From assembly GCA_009809945.1 (NCBI GenBank), contig WTPW01001238.1:40117-104116 (forward strand): a DNA stretch of 64,000 nt, read 5' to 3'. The DNA comes from Gigaspora margarita (Eukaryota; Glomeromycota; Glomeromycetes; Diversisporales; Gigasporaceae). Below the pieces are notes generated by a model. The model made no database searches. It was not told the DNA's origin and worked only from the letters and a program-made list of their open reading frames with translations. The position numbers and the translations under genes were made by a program. Of this stretch, positions 24,134 to 33,972 are shown piece after piece; the first letter of the stretch is position 1, and each line of letters begins with the position of its first letter.

Positions 24134-24497
24134 CAGGGACGGTGAATAATATCGATTTGTATCGATCATACAGTATATAAAACGATAACTTTAGGCCAAA
24201 TCATGGAGAAATCAATATTTTTGCAAATTTTAATGCAGTGTAACAATATGCACTTGGGCAAAATTAAAAGTATAATTTGGGTCTGGCAATATAAATTTGC
24301 TAACTTGAACCATTGATAAGCTTTGGTAAAATAGACAATCAACAAACACGTTAGAAGAAAGTTACTGATCATGTAATATCATGTTATCTGTAACTGTTGT
24401 ACAAAATTTTGCATTCTAATTGGCCAATCATGAGTATATTGATATAAATCGATATACCAGATACCGATCGATATTTTTGCAATATTCACCGTCCCTA
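24134..24497. mobile_element. hAT-type MITE
   Basis: Ends CAGGGACGGTGAATA and TATTCACCGTCCCTA. A perfect 8-bp duplication CTATTTAC flanks it (24126-24133, 24498-24505). ATCGAT-rich subterminal repeats. No transposase. Confidence 0.85.
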
Positions 24498-25500
24498 CTA
24501 TTTACCCAGCTTGGGATACACATGTGTTTATCTTCTATCGATGATCTTGTTAAAAAAAAAAACAGGAAGATTATTTCTTTCGAACTAACCACAATCACAA
24601 ATATTGTAATACAATAGTTAACGATTTGATCTAAAGATTAGTGGTAAATAATGGATGATGGATAAAAAGATCTATGTGTTGATGATGGATAATGAAAAGA
24701 TCAATGGTTGCGAATGCCAAATGATGAAAAGATCTATGGGTTGATAAGTCGAAATGACAAAAAGATCAACAGTTGCGAATGCCAAATGACGAAAAGATCT
24801 ATGGTTGATGAGTCGAAATGAAAATTTGTAGTATCGATATAAATCGACATACCGATCGATATTTTTGCAATATTCACCATCCCTGCTATTTACCCAGCTT
24901 TGGATACACATGTGTTTATTTTCATCGATCTTCTATCGATGATTTTGTTAAAAAAAAAAACAGGAAGATCATTTTCTTTGAACTAACCACATTCACAAAT
25001 ATTGTAATACAATAGTTAACGATTCAATCTAAAGATTAGTAGTGAATGATGGATGACGGAATGATCAATGGTTGCAAATGCCAATTGACGAAAAGATCTA
25101 CGTGTTGATGATGGATGACGAAAAGCAACGGTTGCGAATGCCAAATGACGACGGGTTGATGAATCGAAATGACGAAAAGATTAATGGTTGCGAATGCCAA
25201 ATGTATACATGAGGACGAAAGCATTTCGGGTTTGAAAACCCGAAATTAAAATTTGAAGACGAAATTGTTTTTGACCTATTTTACTAGAAAGACGAAATTA
25301 TTTGATACTTTTTTTGAATAGACAAAATTATAAGGAGCATATCTATACAAATTTTATTTGCTCTTCCTTATAAAAAATATTAATTTTCTCTAATGAAGAC
25401 GAAATAGACCTTTTTCAAAAATCAATTTCGGTGGCATCACTAGCCAAATGACGAAAAGATCTACGGGTTGATGAGTCGAAATGAAAATTTGTAGTATTAT
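24432..25500. repeat. Tandem segmental duplication with internal minisatellite
   Basis: About 400 bp starting at TATAAATCGATATACC (24443) repeats from about 24838. Both halves contain the right end of the hAT MITE, ATACACATGTGTTTAT, an A-rich run with CAGGAAGAT, and a minisatellite of GACGAAAAGATC..GGTTGCGAATGCCAAAT units. The second half is lengthened by the MITE at 25204. Confidence 0.75.
25204..25442. mobile_element. hAT-type MITE inserted in the minisatellite
   Basis: Perfect 8-bp duplication GCCAAATG (25196-25203, 25443-25450). The right end in reverse is TAGTGATGCCACC; the left end TATACATGAGGACG matches it poorly. Internal GACGAAATT words are shared with the 46.38-kb element. Confidence 0.7.
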
Positions 25501-25852
25501 ATATACCATATTTGTGACTTAATTTGTAACAGAATGTTTTGCAGTATTTGTACTAGAAAAGTATAATTGTATTGTTAGCTAATGTAGCCCTTAATCAAGA
25601 ATTTTGGCAGTAGTTAATATATTAATAATGCTAGATGAGTGGCATGAATGCGCCACCCCGTCACGATAGTTTTTTGAAAGCAAACAATTTGACTATTTGA
25701 AATCGCAATCACATGACCAGCACAATCAAAAAATGCAGAAAAGCAAAAAAAATTCTATAAATTTCGATTTAGGAAAAATTTCAATCTTTTCAAAAATTTC
25801 CTTTCAAAAATTTCCAAATCCCTGACTCAACAAAACTTCACACATGATCGTA

Positions 25853-25890
25853 CTGGTCCTGCGCGGCACGCATGTCGCGCAGCTAACATA
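25853..25890 (+). repeat. Helitron-like 3' terminus (hairpin repeat family)
   Basis: GGTCCTGCGCGG..CGCGCAGCTAACATAA: a GC-rich hairpin followed by AGCTAACATAA. Same family as 39315, 47201, 49279, 53440 and 54795. Confidence 0.5.
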
Positions 25891-25916
25891 ATAATATATT
25901 TATCGCTATTACATAA

Positions 25917-26152
25917 GGCCGTTCGAAGTTGATTCTTCGGTTAACATCACTTTCTAGGACTCTCGGGGGGGGGGGCTAAACGAAACGAACATATGAAACG
26001 AACATATAAAAATGATTAAATATGGGCCAATTTCATTGGTCGATATAAATCAGATGATTGCTGAGAGTCATCCAGCGCTTTGATTGGTTGTTCATTTTTT
26101 CGGAGGACCTCAGCTGAGGGTGAAGTAACCGAAAAATTAACTTCGAACAGCC
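25917..26152. mobile_element. MITE with TAA duplication
   Basis: Left end GGCCGTTCGAAGTTGATTCT and right end in reverse GGCTGTTCGAAGTTAATTTT, both leading into CGGTTA. TAA lies on both sides (25914-25916, 26153-26155). A G/C-rich inner arm (AGGACTCTCGGGGG) follows. Related by its ends to the elements at 16976 and 20832. Confidence 0.8.
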
Positions 26153-26155
26153 TAA

Positions 26156-26568
26156 TATTTCTGTCGAAATTAATTTTATTTGTGTACCGCGACAACCACA
26201 GTTTTGATTGCTTATCTCAAAATGATCTACGTCGTACTTACTGCTAATTAAAAACTTGATATCACACAAAGATTAAAGTAGAATGGAAAAATTATTAAAA
26301 TGGAAAATGTTTTAACAATAGTAGAAAAACTATTTGTCACAACCGTAACACGTCACAGCTCATAAGGTCATAAATACACCTGTGACAAATAAGGCGTGTT
26401 GCAGGGTGCAACAAATAGATTCCTCCACAATAGTAATCTAATTATATGTAAGACAATCAATCAGTACATATGTATAATAACTATTATATATTTTTATTAT
26501 GCCACAATGTACGTAAATATTTAAATGATATTATAAAATTGTGATATTATATTCCGTTTAGATCAAAA
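26156..26568. other. Intergenic left flank of copy B
   Basis: No gene was recognised. Contains short TGTGACAAATA / CGTCACAGC words with no clear element. Confidence 0.4.
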
Positions 26569-26639
26569 TTCAAATATAAATATCTGTATTTTTTTTTCTT
26601 TTTTTCCATGAATAAGAATAATACATAAAATTTTATAAC

Positions 26640-26728
26640 TTACTTTGTTCATACCTTTTGATTAAAATTACAAAATCTCCGTGTCGCCAACATCCGCGTC
26701 TATAATAATATTTATTGATTAATCAATT
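26640..26728 (+). promoter_or_regulatory. Conserved upstream region of the Zn2Cys6 gene family
   Basis: The blocks TTTGTTCATACCTTTTGATT, CGCCAACATCCGCGTCTATA and ATAATATTTATTGATTAA just before the ATG recur before copy C (reverse strand, 38435-38560) and partly before copy A. They are candidates for promoter or 5' UTR. No canonical TATA position was assigned. Confidence 0.45.
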
Positions 26729-27469
26729 ATGTCTTTTCAACGACGACAAAAACAAAAACAACAGCAGCGACGAGGTTTTTATGTGACGAGGGCATGTACA
26801 AATTGCCAGAAAAAATATGCAAAATGCTCTGGAGGTACAATGTGTAAACGTTGTACGCTACGTAATCTTGAATGTACTTTTATTGATTCAGGTAAAAAAC
26901 GCGGGCCGAAGACGGATAGTAAATACTCAGTACAAGTTTATATTCCTAACGGTTCTGAAAATGACTTTGATAGACTATCTTCCGTAATCCCTAAACCTGT
27001 GCAAGGTCATGCATCGACACTATCTCTATCTGGATGTCTTCAACAACAACCAGCTAATGTTGATGATGTTACTTTTTATCCTGATTTCTCTGATCCAGAA
27101 CAGGTCTATATTCTCAACAATTTTGAAAATGACATTGATGGAACTTTCCTGCCATATTCTATGACTCCTAATCCCATGCAGGGCCATGCATCGATTCCAT
27201 CTTTATCCGAATATCCTCAAAAACAATCAGATAATGTTTATGATGTTACTCTTTATTCTGAATCATATGAAGAAACAATCACCAATGCTTTTCAAAATGC
27301 TGGACCCTTTTCTTATCAAACACACATCGATACCGGATACACTATGCAAACCAATAATTTAACAGATAACACATCTAATAATAATAATAATAATAACAAT
27401 AATAGTAATTTCTTTTTATGTGATGATTTATTTTCTTATAATAAATTTATTCCATCATTCCACAATTAA
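26729..27469 (+). CDS. Zn(II)2Cys6 zinc-cluster protein, copy B (intact)
   Basis: A 246-residue protein starting at an ATG in the shared GATTAATCAATTATG context. Residues 4-15 are Gln/Arg/Lys-rich. The binuclear zinc cluster has Cys 23, 26, 33, 39, 42 and 49 (CX2CX6CX5CX2CX6C) and is followed by KKRGPK at 56-61. After the cluster the protein holds two tandem units of about 60 residues, each with a (D/N)D..SM..P.P.QGHAS..SLS core and a VDDVTFY/VYDVTLYSE end. A poly-Asn run and an aromatic C-terminus (FIPSFHN) complete it. Zn2Cys6 proteins are fungal DNA-binding transcription regulators. This one lacks an obvious fungal-specific middle domain and is short for the family. No introns are needed. 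Targets cannot be inferred. Confidence 0.85.
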   Translation: MSFQRRQKQKQQQRRGFYVTRACTNCQKKYAKCSGGTMCKRCTLRNLECTFIDSGKKRGPKTDSKYSVQVYIPNGSENDFDRLSSVIPKPVQGHASTLSLSGCLQQQPANVDDVTFYPDFSDPEQVYILNNFENDIDGTFLPYSMTPNPMQGHASIPSLSEYPQKQSDNVYDVTLYSESYEETITNAFQNAGPFSYQTHIDTGYTMQTNNLTDNTSNNNNNNNNNSNFFLCDDLFSYNKFIPSFHN

Positions 27470-27719
27470 AACATTTTGCTTTTGACATCTCATTTAAAGT
27501 CGTTAACAAGCACAAATTTTTATTCAATTAGGCGTAATTCTTTTATTTCTTATATCTATTTATAGTTTAAATGATTTTGCGAGAAGGGTATTAATATTTA
27601 AGTGTATATAACATAAATAGTTCGGTTCTAAGAAACAAATGTTATGTATATGATGTTTTATTATTATTTTTGTTATTTTACTTTATTACCTGGAGCAATA
27701 AAATTAAACCAATATATAG

Positions 27720-27900
27720 TATAAACTCTCAAAACTGATCCTGTCAATCTGTTATTGTCAAAATTTGATACTGTCAAATCTGATAAAAAATTAGTTTATC
27801 AAATCTGCTTCTGTTATATAAATCTAATAGTTTATAATATTTTCAAATCTGATACCTCTCGAGACCCATCCACCATGCATACCGGTTTTAATAATCGGAC
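27720..27900. mobile_element. Degenerate pogo-like MITE relic, copy B
   Basis: Counterpart of the relic at 14.78-14.94 kb: CTCTCAAAACTGATCCTG, CAAATCTGATACCTCTCGAG and CATGCATACCGGTTTT in the same order. Confidence 0.55.
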
Positions 27901-30368
27901 CTAGTTGCCGTTCAGACATTTTTTTCACTTAATTATTCTTCAGCTCATTTGTAAATTTTCGCATAATTTTGGCTTAATTCTTTTTTTGCTGTGCATTTTT
28001 TTGTGCGGTACCTAGAATAAATGATTGGAGCTATACTGCACATTCATTATATCTCGTTCTCCGATCAACCATTACACCTCTCTTGTATAATACCCTTCTC
28101 TTCACATAGTACCTCAGGGTATTATTTAATTTATCTCGAAAATACCGAGAGACACGGTTTGTAACGCAGTATGTACAGAAAAATCAACGTTTGGAAAATT
28201 TTGACATATATAGATATTATTAACGGTTTATTATTTATTGAAGATAAACAAGTTAATGTTATGATTAAAAATCTTATAAAAAATAGTTCTGAAATCAATA
28301 AAACTTGCTTGTTAAATCATATCATACTTTTGTATATTTGAAAATTACTACATTTTAATTGTTTTCTTTTTCTTTTTCTTTTTTTTTTTTTTTTTTTTTT
28401 AATATACTTACTAGTTTAATAAATTTAAGAATATGTGCTATAAATTGAAATTATAAGGTTATGATCAACATTTAGATTTCACATTTAGCCATTTTAAAAA
28501 ATAATATTTGAAATTTAATAGCGCATAAATCTTTATGATATTCTAAACTTACGGCTGTAGGTTTCTACTTATTATACTATAATCTATATGCCAATTATTA
28601 AATAAATATATTTTAAAGTCCGAATATTTTATTAAATTTAAATTATACAATAATTGATAATTTTAATTTATTGTAAAAAAAAAAGTATACTACATTATAT
28701 ATAACTTTATTAGTAAAGTTTAAGGTAAGAGTGTTGTTAGAAATTAAGATAAGGTTAGTATTAAAATTAAAATCTAAGTTAATATAAGATTTATTGGAGT
28801 TATGACCATTTTACTTAGAACACTAAGTGTTAATGATTTAGTTTTTGGGATCTAACACTGTGATGTTGAACATCTAATAAACCAATATTGCAAAAAAAGA
28901 GAAAAATTGTCAACTTTTTGAAAAAAAACTTCTTTTTTGCATTAATTTAGAAAAAATATTATATTATATTTCTTTCCTACTTAAAACACTAAAGTAATTT
29001 TAAATATTAATAAAACTTGTAATATAGTTCTATCGATCAAAACTTAAACTCGGACAAATAAAATTTTTCATAGAATATGATTGGATGAAGATCTCGTGTA
29101 TGATCCCTTGGCTCGATCAGAGCACCGGTCAGCTCGAATATCACGGGACCGACAAATTTTTGCGCCATGATTATGGTACTAGAGAATAGTTTATACGAAA
29201 TTTTGCGTAATTATTTTTTGGTAGAAACCAAAGAGTGTTTTATAAGCAAATTTTGTGTTATTAAATGTACTTGTATATCATACAAATAGAAATTACCTTC
29301 TTATAATTAATTATAAAATTATAATATAAAAATTGATTTTTTTTTTTTTGCCAGGTTTTCTCTTTTTTGAAACACGAAACAAGCAATTCGTTTTTTTTTA
29401 ATTTTATTTTAAGATAAATTAAATTTTTGTTTTAAAACTTCTAAATCTTCACATATACACTTAGTTTAAACTTTATTATAAAATTTTTTTTCTGTAAATT
29501 TCAATTTTTAAAATCATTTTGCAATGTAAATTATCTCAAAATTTAATAATAAACCTCCAGTAAGCTGTACATAATATTATATTAATGCTTTTTTTAATAT
29601 AAATATATCGATATAATTTTAAATTACAGCATTAACTAAATATAACAATTATAATTCGTAATGCAATGCAATTGACCTGTACGCCTTCAAAAAAAAAAAC
29701 GATATTTCGCAGATTAATCATGAGCAGACCGAATATTTTGTAGGTCAAAAATATAAGTTATAACTTATTTTATATAATGTCTTTCGGACCCTAGAGCCTG
29801 GGACTTGCGAATTGATTGATTAGCATAATGCAAATATTTTAGGGGTGTACATCGGTTTCGTGTAACTTCACGTACATCAAATTTTTTCCCAATGAAAATT
29901 TTCAAATTTTGGAGGCGCAGCAATTTTTACTGGCTACCGATGTGCGCAAATCTATCTATCTATCTATCTATCTATCTATTATCTATCTATTATATTAAAG
30001 CACAAACGTCCGTCCGTCACGCTATTTACCAATCAGAAGTTTCAACGTAATATTTCCTATTTCGTGAATTCGAGTTGACAAAAGTCAACAGATCGAAAAG
30101 GCAACATAAACAGTGATATGCTTGCGCCTTCGCGTGTGGCTGCAGGAACACCAACTGGGTGGGAAACTGGATCGCAACTAATGATCGGCAAAATATTTAC
30201 ATCAATGCTAACAAAGATTCGCATTGTAGTAAGTATAAAATAAAAAGAGGCGGAATTGAGAGCAAAAGCCTCAATTGCATTCGGAGAACACATTTCAGGC
30301 TTCGCACCCGATCCCACCCACCCAGTGAATACTTCCATTTTCGCAGTAAATGCAATTCCTTTTTAACT

Positions 30369-30512
30369 ACGGCCGACCCGCTTTATGCAGGTGGGAAACC
30401 ACCAGCTGATGCTAAACATCACAAAAATTCTTCTACTAAAAAAAAAACCAAAAAAAAACAGCCGGCCTGCTTTATGCAGGTGGGAAACCACCGGCTGATG
30501 CTACGCATCGCT
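30369..30512. repeat. Direct repeat inside the Helitron
   Basis: Two copies of GCTTTATGCAGGTGGGAAAC-CACC-GCTGATGCTA, separated by an A-rich run. Each contains a small palindrome (GGTGGG..CCACC). Confidence 0.75.
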
Positions 30513-30762
30513 AATTTTAATTATACATCGATAGAACTGACGTATGCTGCTAATATCAATAAAGCATTTCTAATAAATTTGATCCAGCATTGGCTGGTGT
30601 GCATCCAATGAATATATATTTACTGTGTGTGGTTTTTTCGATGATATAAATTACCGATCATTATCATACCTCACATCATACTTGTGATTATCTTTGGTGT
30701 TACGAATCATCTCGTCACTTGTGTAGTGATCACGTTCGTATGTGCTTACGTTTATTGTTAAA

Positions 30763-30805
30763 TAAGTAGCTGCGCAACTCAGTTGTGCAAACCAGGAGCG
30801 GGGAT
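30763..30805 (-). repeat. Helitron-like 3' terminus inside the Helitron
   Basis: TAGCTGCGCAACTCAGTTGT: stem GCGCAAC/GTTGTGC with a 3-base loop, followed by AAACCAGGAGC. Read on the minus strand, the hairpin precedes AGCTACTTA. Confidence 0.55.
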
Positions 30806-31420
30806 ATGAAATTTAAAGTCACCTTTGAAATTGTGTTAGACTTATACATGTTATAGATACTTTCAGTTTTGACAAATATATATTGGCATTGAATTTTGAT
30901 GTGGAAGCTCTAAAATATCTCAGCAATCTCATATGAAATACTATCAGCTGTGCTGCAGATCTGGAGACACAGGCACAATTCTATAACTTGTATAATAATT
31001 ATTATTATAAGTTTAAAGCGCAATTGATTTATATAAGCCTAATTAAATAAATATAATAAACAATGAAATATTAAAATAATGGTCTTATTTAAATACATTA
31101 AATTTTTGATATAGACAAGTATTACACCGGGTGATGCTAGTATTTTATTAAAGAGGAAAATTATTATCGACCATAATTATTACGTACTTTGATGCTTATA
31201 AAAACAATGCGTAACCGAGTTACTTTTTTTATTTTATTTGTTTTTTATGAAGGTAACATGAAAGGTAGCACATTAGATTGGGTGTTAAGTGTACTATGTA
31301 GACTAAATTTATACATAGTCTCATAAGAAAATCGGACGGATAATTTTTTTTACGTAACTATCACAATGATCTATAGTAAACCAATTTTGTTTAATATTAT
31401 TAAAAGTTTTTAAAATTTAT

Positions 31421-31965
31421 AAAAAAAAAAGGGTTATTTAATTTAGAGATTCTGTTGAGTCATTGTGTAAAATTTCGAACAGTTTAATATATAGGTTATG
31501 AAGGAGATACGTTTCATATAAGATTTTAATTTTTAAATTGTATCCTCTCTTTAATTTGCATATTAACTTATTTCTCGATTACTTAGCAGAACCTATATTT
31601 TAAACAAAAGATGTTTTTTTTTTTTGAAAAAAAATTTTTTTTATATCAATTATAAAAAAAAAACGTTAATTAATATTGCTGTAAATTCCAGGTTAATGAC
31701 TTCTTGTTGTTTTTCCCACCAGTATTTAGATAAACCTTATAATATATATTTATTGTTGTTCCTACCCCATATTTAGATAAACCTTATGATATATATTTAT
31801 TCAACATAGAGTGTGATTATAATTTTTTTATATACACTTACATTATTGGAAAAAAATCATCATTACAAAATTGTGGTATAACATTTAAAACTACAAAGAA
31901 ATGATCACGATTAACTAAGTTTTTTAATTGAAATTCAAAGAAAGACCAGAGGAAAAAAAAAAAAG
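31421..31965. other. AT-rich stretch before the assembly gap
   Basis: No gene seen. A direct repeat of about 60 bp (ATTTAGATAAACCTTATaATATATATTTATT) occurs at 31724 and 31781. Confidence 0.5.
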
Positions 31966-32275
31966 NNNNNNNNNNNNNNNNNNNNNNNNNNNNNNNNNNN
32001 NNNNNNNNNNNNNNNNNNNNNNNNNNNNNNNNNNNNNNNNNNNNNNNNNNNNNNNNNNNNNNNNNNNNNNNNNNNNNNNNNNNNNNNNNNNNNNNNNNNN
32101 NNNNNNNNNNNNNNNNNNNNNNNNNNNNNNNNNNNNNNNNNNNNNNNNNNNNNNNNNNNNNNNNNNNNNNNNNNNNNNNNNNNNNNNNNNNNNNNNNNNN
32201 NNNNNNNNNNNNNNNNNNNNNNNNNNNNNNNNNNNNNNNNNNNNNNNNNNNNNNNNNNNNNNNNNNNNNNNNNNN
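31966..32275. other. Assembly gap (unresolved bases)
   Basis: A run of N flanked by A-rich and T-rich tracts. Open frames reported across it are artefacts. Confidence 0.99.
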
Positions 32276-32509
32276 TTTTTTTTTTTTTTTTGTAAGTTTC
32301 AAAGAAGATTACGACATACGTACGTACATACGTAATAGTTATGTGAAAAAAAAAATTTAGATTGTTTCTTATGGAATTTAGAATTGTTGAGAGATGAAAA
32401 TTGGTTTGTTTTTTTGAACATATACAAAAAGAAAAGAAAAAAAATTATAAAGAAGCCTACTTTTATCAACTCTACTTTTTATCAACTCATACCAGCAAAA
32501 CTACTTCAT

Positions 32510-33972
32510 CTACAAAAATGAAGATTTTGAAAATGATGTTGAGACGTACTAGATTCATTAAAATAAGCGTCCATGTCATCAACATCAGGAGTTGAATCAG
32601 CAGTAACAGTATTGCTGTTACCAAATAATTCTTCTAATAATGCACCGGTTCTACCATTTCCACCATTTCCATGATTCCACTACATTTCCATTATCCATTA
32701 GTATGTAAATTTTCCACAGAACCAGAATCAAAACCTTGCATAAAAAATACTGAAATTTTATCTACGGGTTGAGGATCTAAAAAGTATCTAAATTATGAGT
32801 TGAAGTATTAAAGAAAGATTTTATATTGGTTTCTATAGTACCAAAACGTTGCATATGTACGTAAGTATTGTTTGGTGTACTAGATAAAATTGGTTCGATG
32901 GTTATAAAAATTTCGGAAGTTGGTAACAAATATTGAGGAGTTATTTCATATTGAACCATTTCCGGAATTGGAGGAAGTTGTTGTTATATTAATTGATGAT
33001 TATGAGAATTATTTATTCGATGATTTCAAGGAGGGATTAATGATGCTTTGAGCAATAATCGGAGGGCCGATAATAGGAGAAGATGATTGATTTGAAGAAC
33101 GTTCAGAAAGTGGAGGAGAAGGAAAGGTGAAGAAGGTGAATTTTGAATCACCGGATAAAGAAACGATGGGTGAGAAGATTTACTTTCGGCAAAAATAGAT
33201 TCAGCTATTGCAGTAATCATTGCTTCATCAGCCATTGATACATTTTTATCGCAAGGTATAATTGTTGAAAGGTTGTTGTTGAAGAAGAAGAAGAAGTTGA
33301 AGAATTACAGTCGCGATTTTTGATAATTTACACGGTTTCTTTGTGCCAGGTTTCTTCGGTTAATGTACATAATCAGGATGATCTTACATATATTTAATCA
33401 GTTTTTCCCATTGAAATCTTACTTCTTCAGTTTCCTTCCACCATATTTTAGAATAACTTTGGATGATTCAGCGTTAGTCAAATTTTTATTTTGAGCAACA
33501 ACATCAGGTTGTTTATGTTTTCTATATAAAATGAAAGCATTTGGTGTCCTTTGAGTTTTTTTTTGGGTTTAGAGCCTTTGGATTTCTAGTTTTTGTATCG
33601 AGTGACAGGAATTTTAACAGATGGTAATTGTAACAGATGGTAGTTGAAATGATAGTCGAACAGATGGTAGTTGAAATGATAGTCGAACAGATGGTAGTTG
33701 AACAGATGATTGAACAGATGATTGAACACCTGATGATGAGTCTATAACAGCAGTATTAGACTCAGATGGGTTTGAGTCAAGGGCAGATGGTTCAATTATG
33801 TTATGAACGTGATTAAGAGGTTCTATTATATGTTTGAAAATAGAACCGTTATAATAAGAATAAGCTAAATGATGAGGTTTATCAATTTCATTGTTACTAA
33901 TATTATCGTTAGTAGAAATCACGTCTCGTACGTCAAAAGATGACAAAATTTTTTCCCGACCTTTTCATCCAT
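32510..33972 (-). pseudogene. HMG-box (MATA_HMG-like) protein pseudogene
   Basis: On the minus strand an ATG at 33972 opens MDEKVGKK. After one frame change the product continues with SSFDVRDVIST.. and a Pro/Ser/Val repeat (QLPSVRLSF, about 33620-33700). The HMG-box core starts near 33550 with RTPNAFILYRKHKQPDVVAQ, the signature opening of a MATA_HMG box. A one-base loss near 33451 shifts the frame; the next frame gives WWKETEEVRFQWEKL, the conserved second helix. In-frame stops follow near 33387 and 33367, just before PKKPGTKK. Decayed C-terminal frames (Ser/Pro-rich, then ITPQYLLPTSE, then a Gly/Asn-rich end) reach about 32510. HMG-box proteins bind and bend DNA; MATA_HMG members include mating-type regulators. 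This copy looks dead. Confidence 0.75.

Larger units (their letters stand above)
29951..31140 (+). mobile_element. Non-autonomous Helitron, present only in copy B
   Basis: Begins TC (inside a TCTA microsatellite) and ends CTAG at 31137-31140. It sits exactly between A and T with no target duplication, as the empty site in copy A shows (GCAAA then TATTTT near 20789-20799). Just before the end, CACCGGGTG can form a small hairpin. The 5' region has CGTCCGTCCGTCACGC. A near-identical pair of about 50 bp (30369-30418, 30463-30512; GCTTTATGCAGGTGGGAAAC) repeats inside. No Rep or helicase coding sequence was seen; a 150-codon open frame at 30159 has no recognisable domain. A reversed Helitron-like 3' hairpin of another family lies at 30763-30805. 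Confidence 0.85.
26569..31420. repeat. Duplicated segment, copy B
   Basis: Aligns in order with 13.67-21.33 kb. It lacks the six insertions of copy A and carries one of its own, the Helitron at 29951. Confidence 0.85.

Noticed and set aside
30057-30611. Open frames of 93 and 150 codons in the Helitron
   Set aside because: No Rep, helicase or other motif; the plus-strand frame crosses a direct repeat and A-runs.
31838-32335. Long open frames
   Set aside because: They are created by the run of N.
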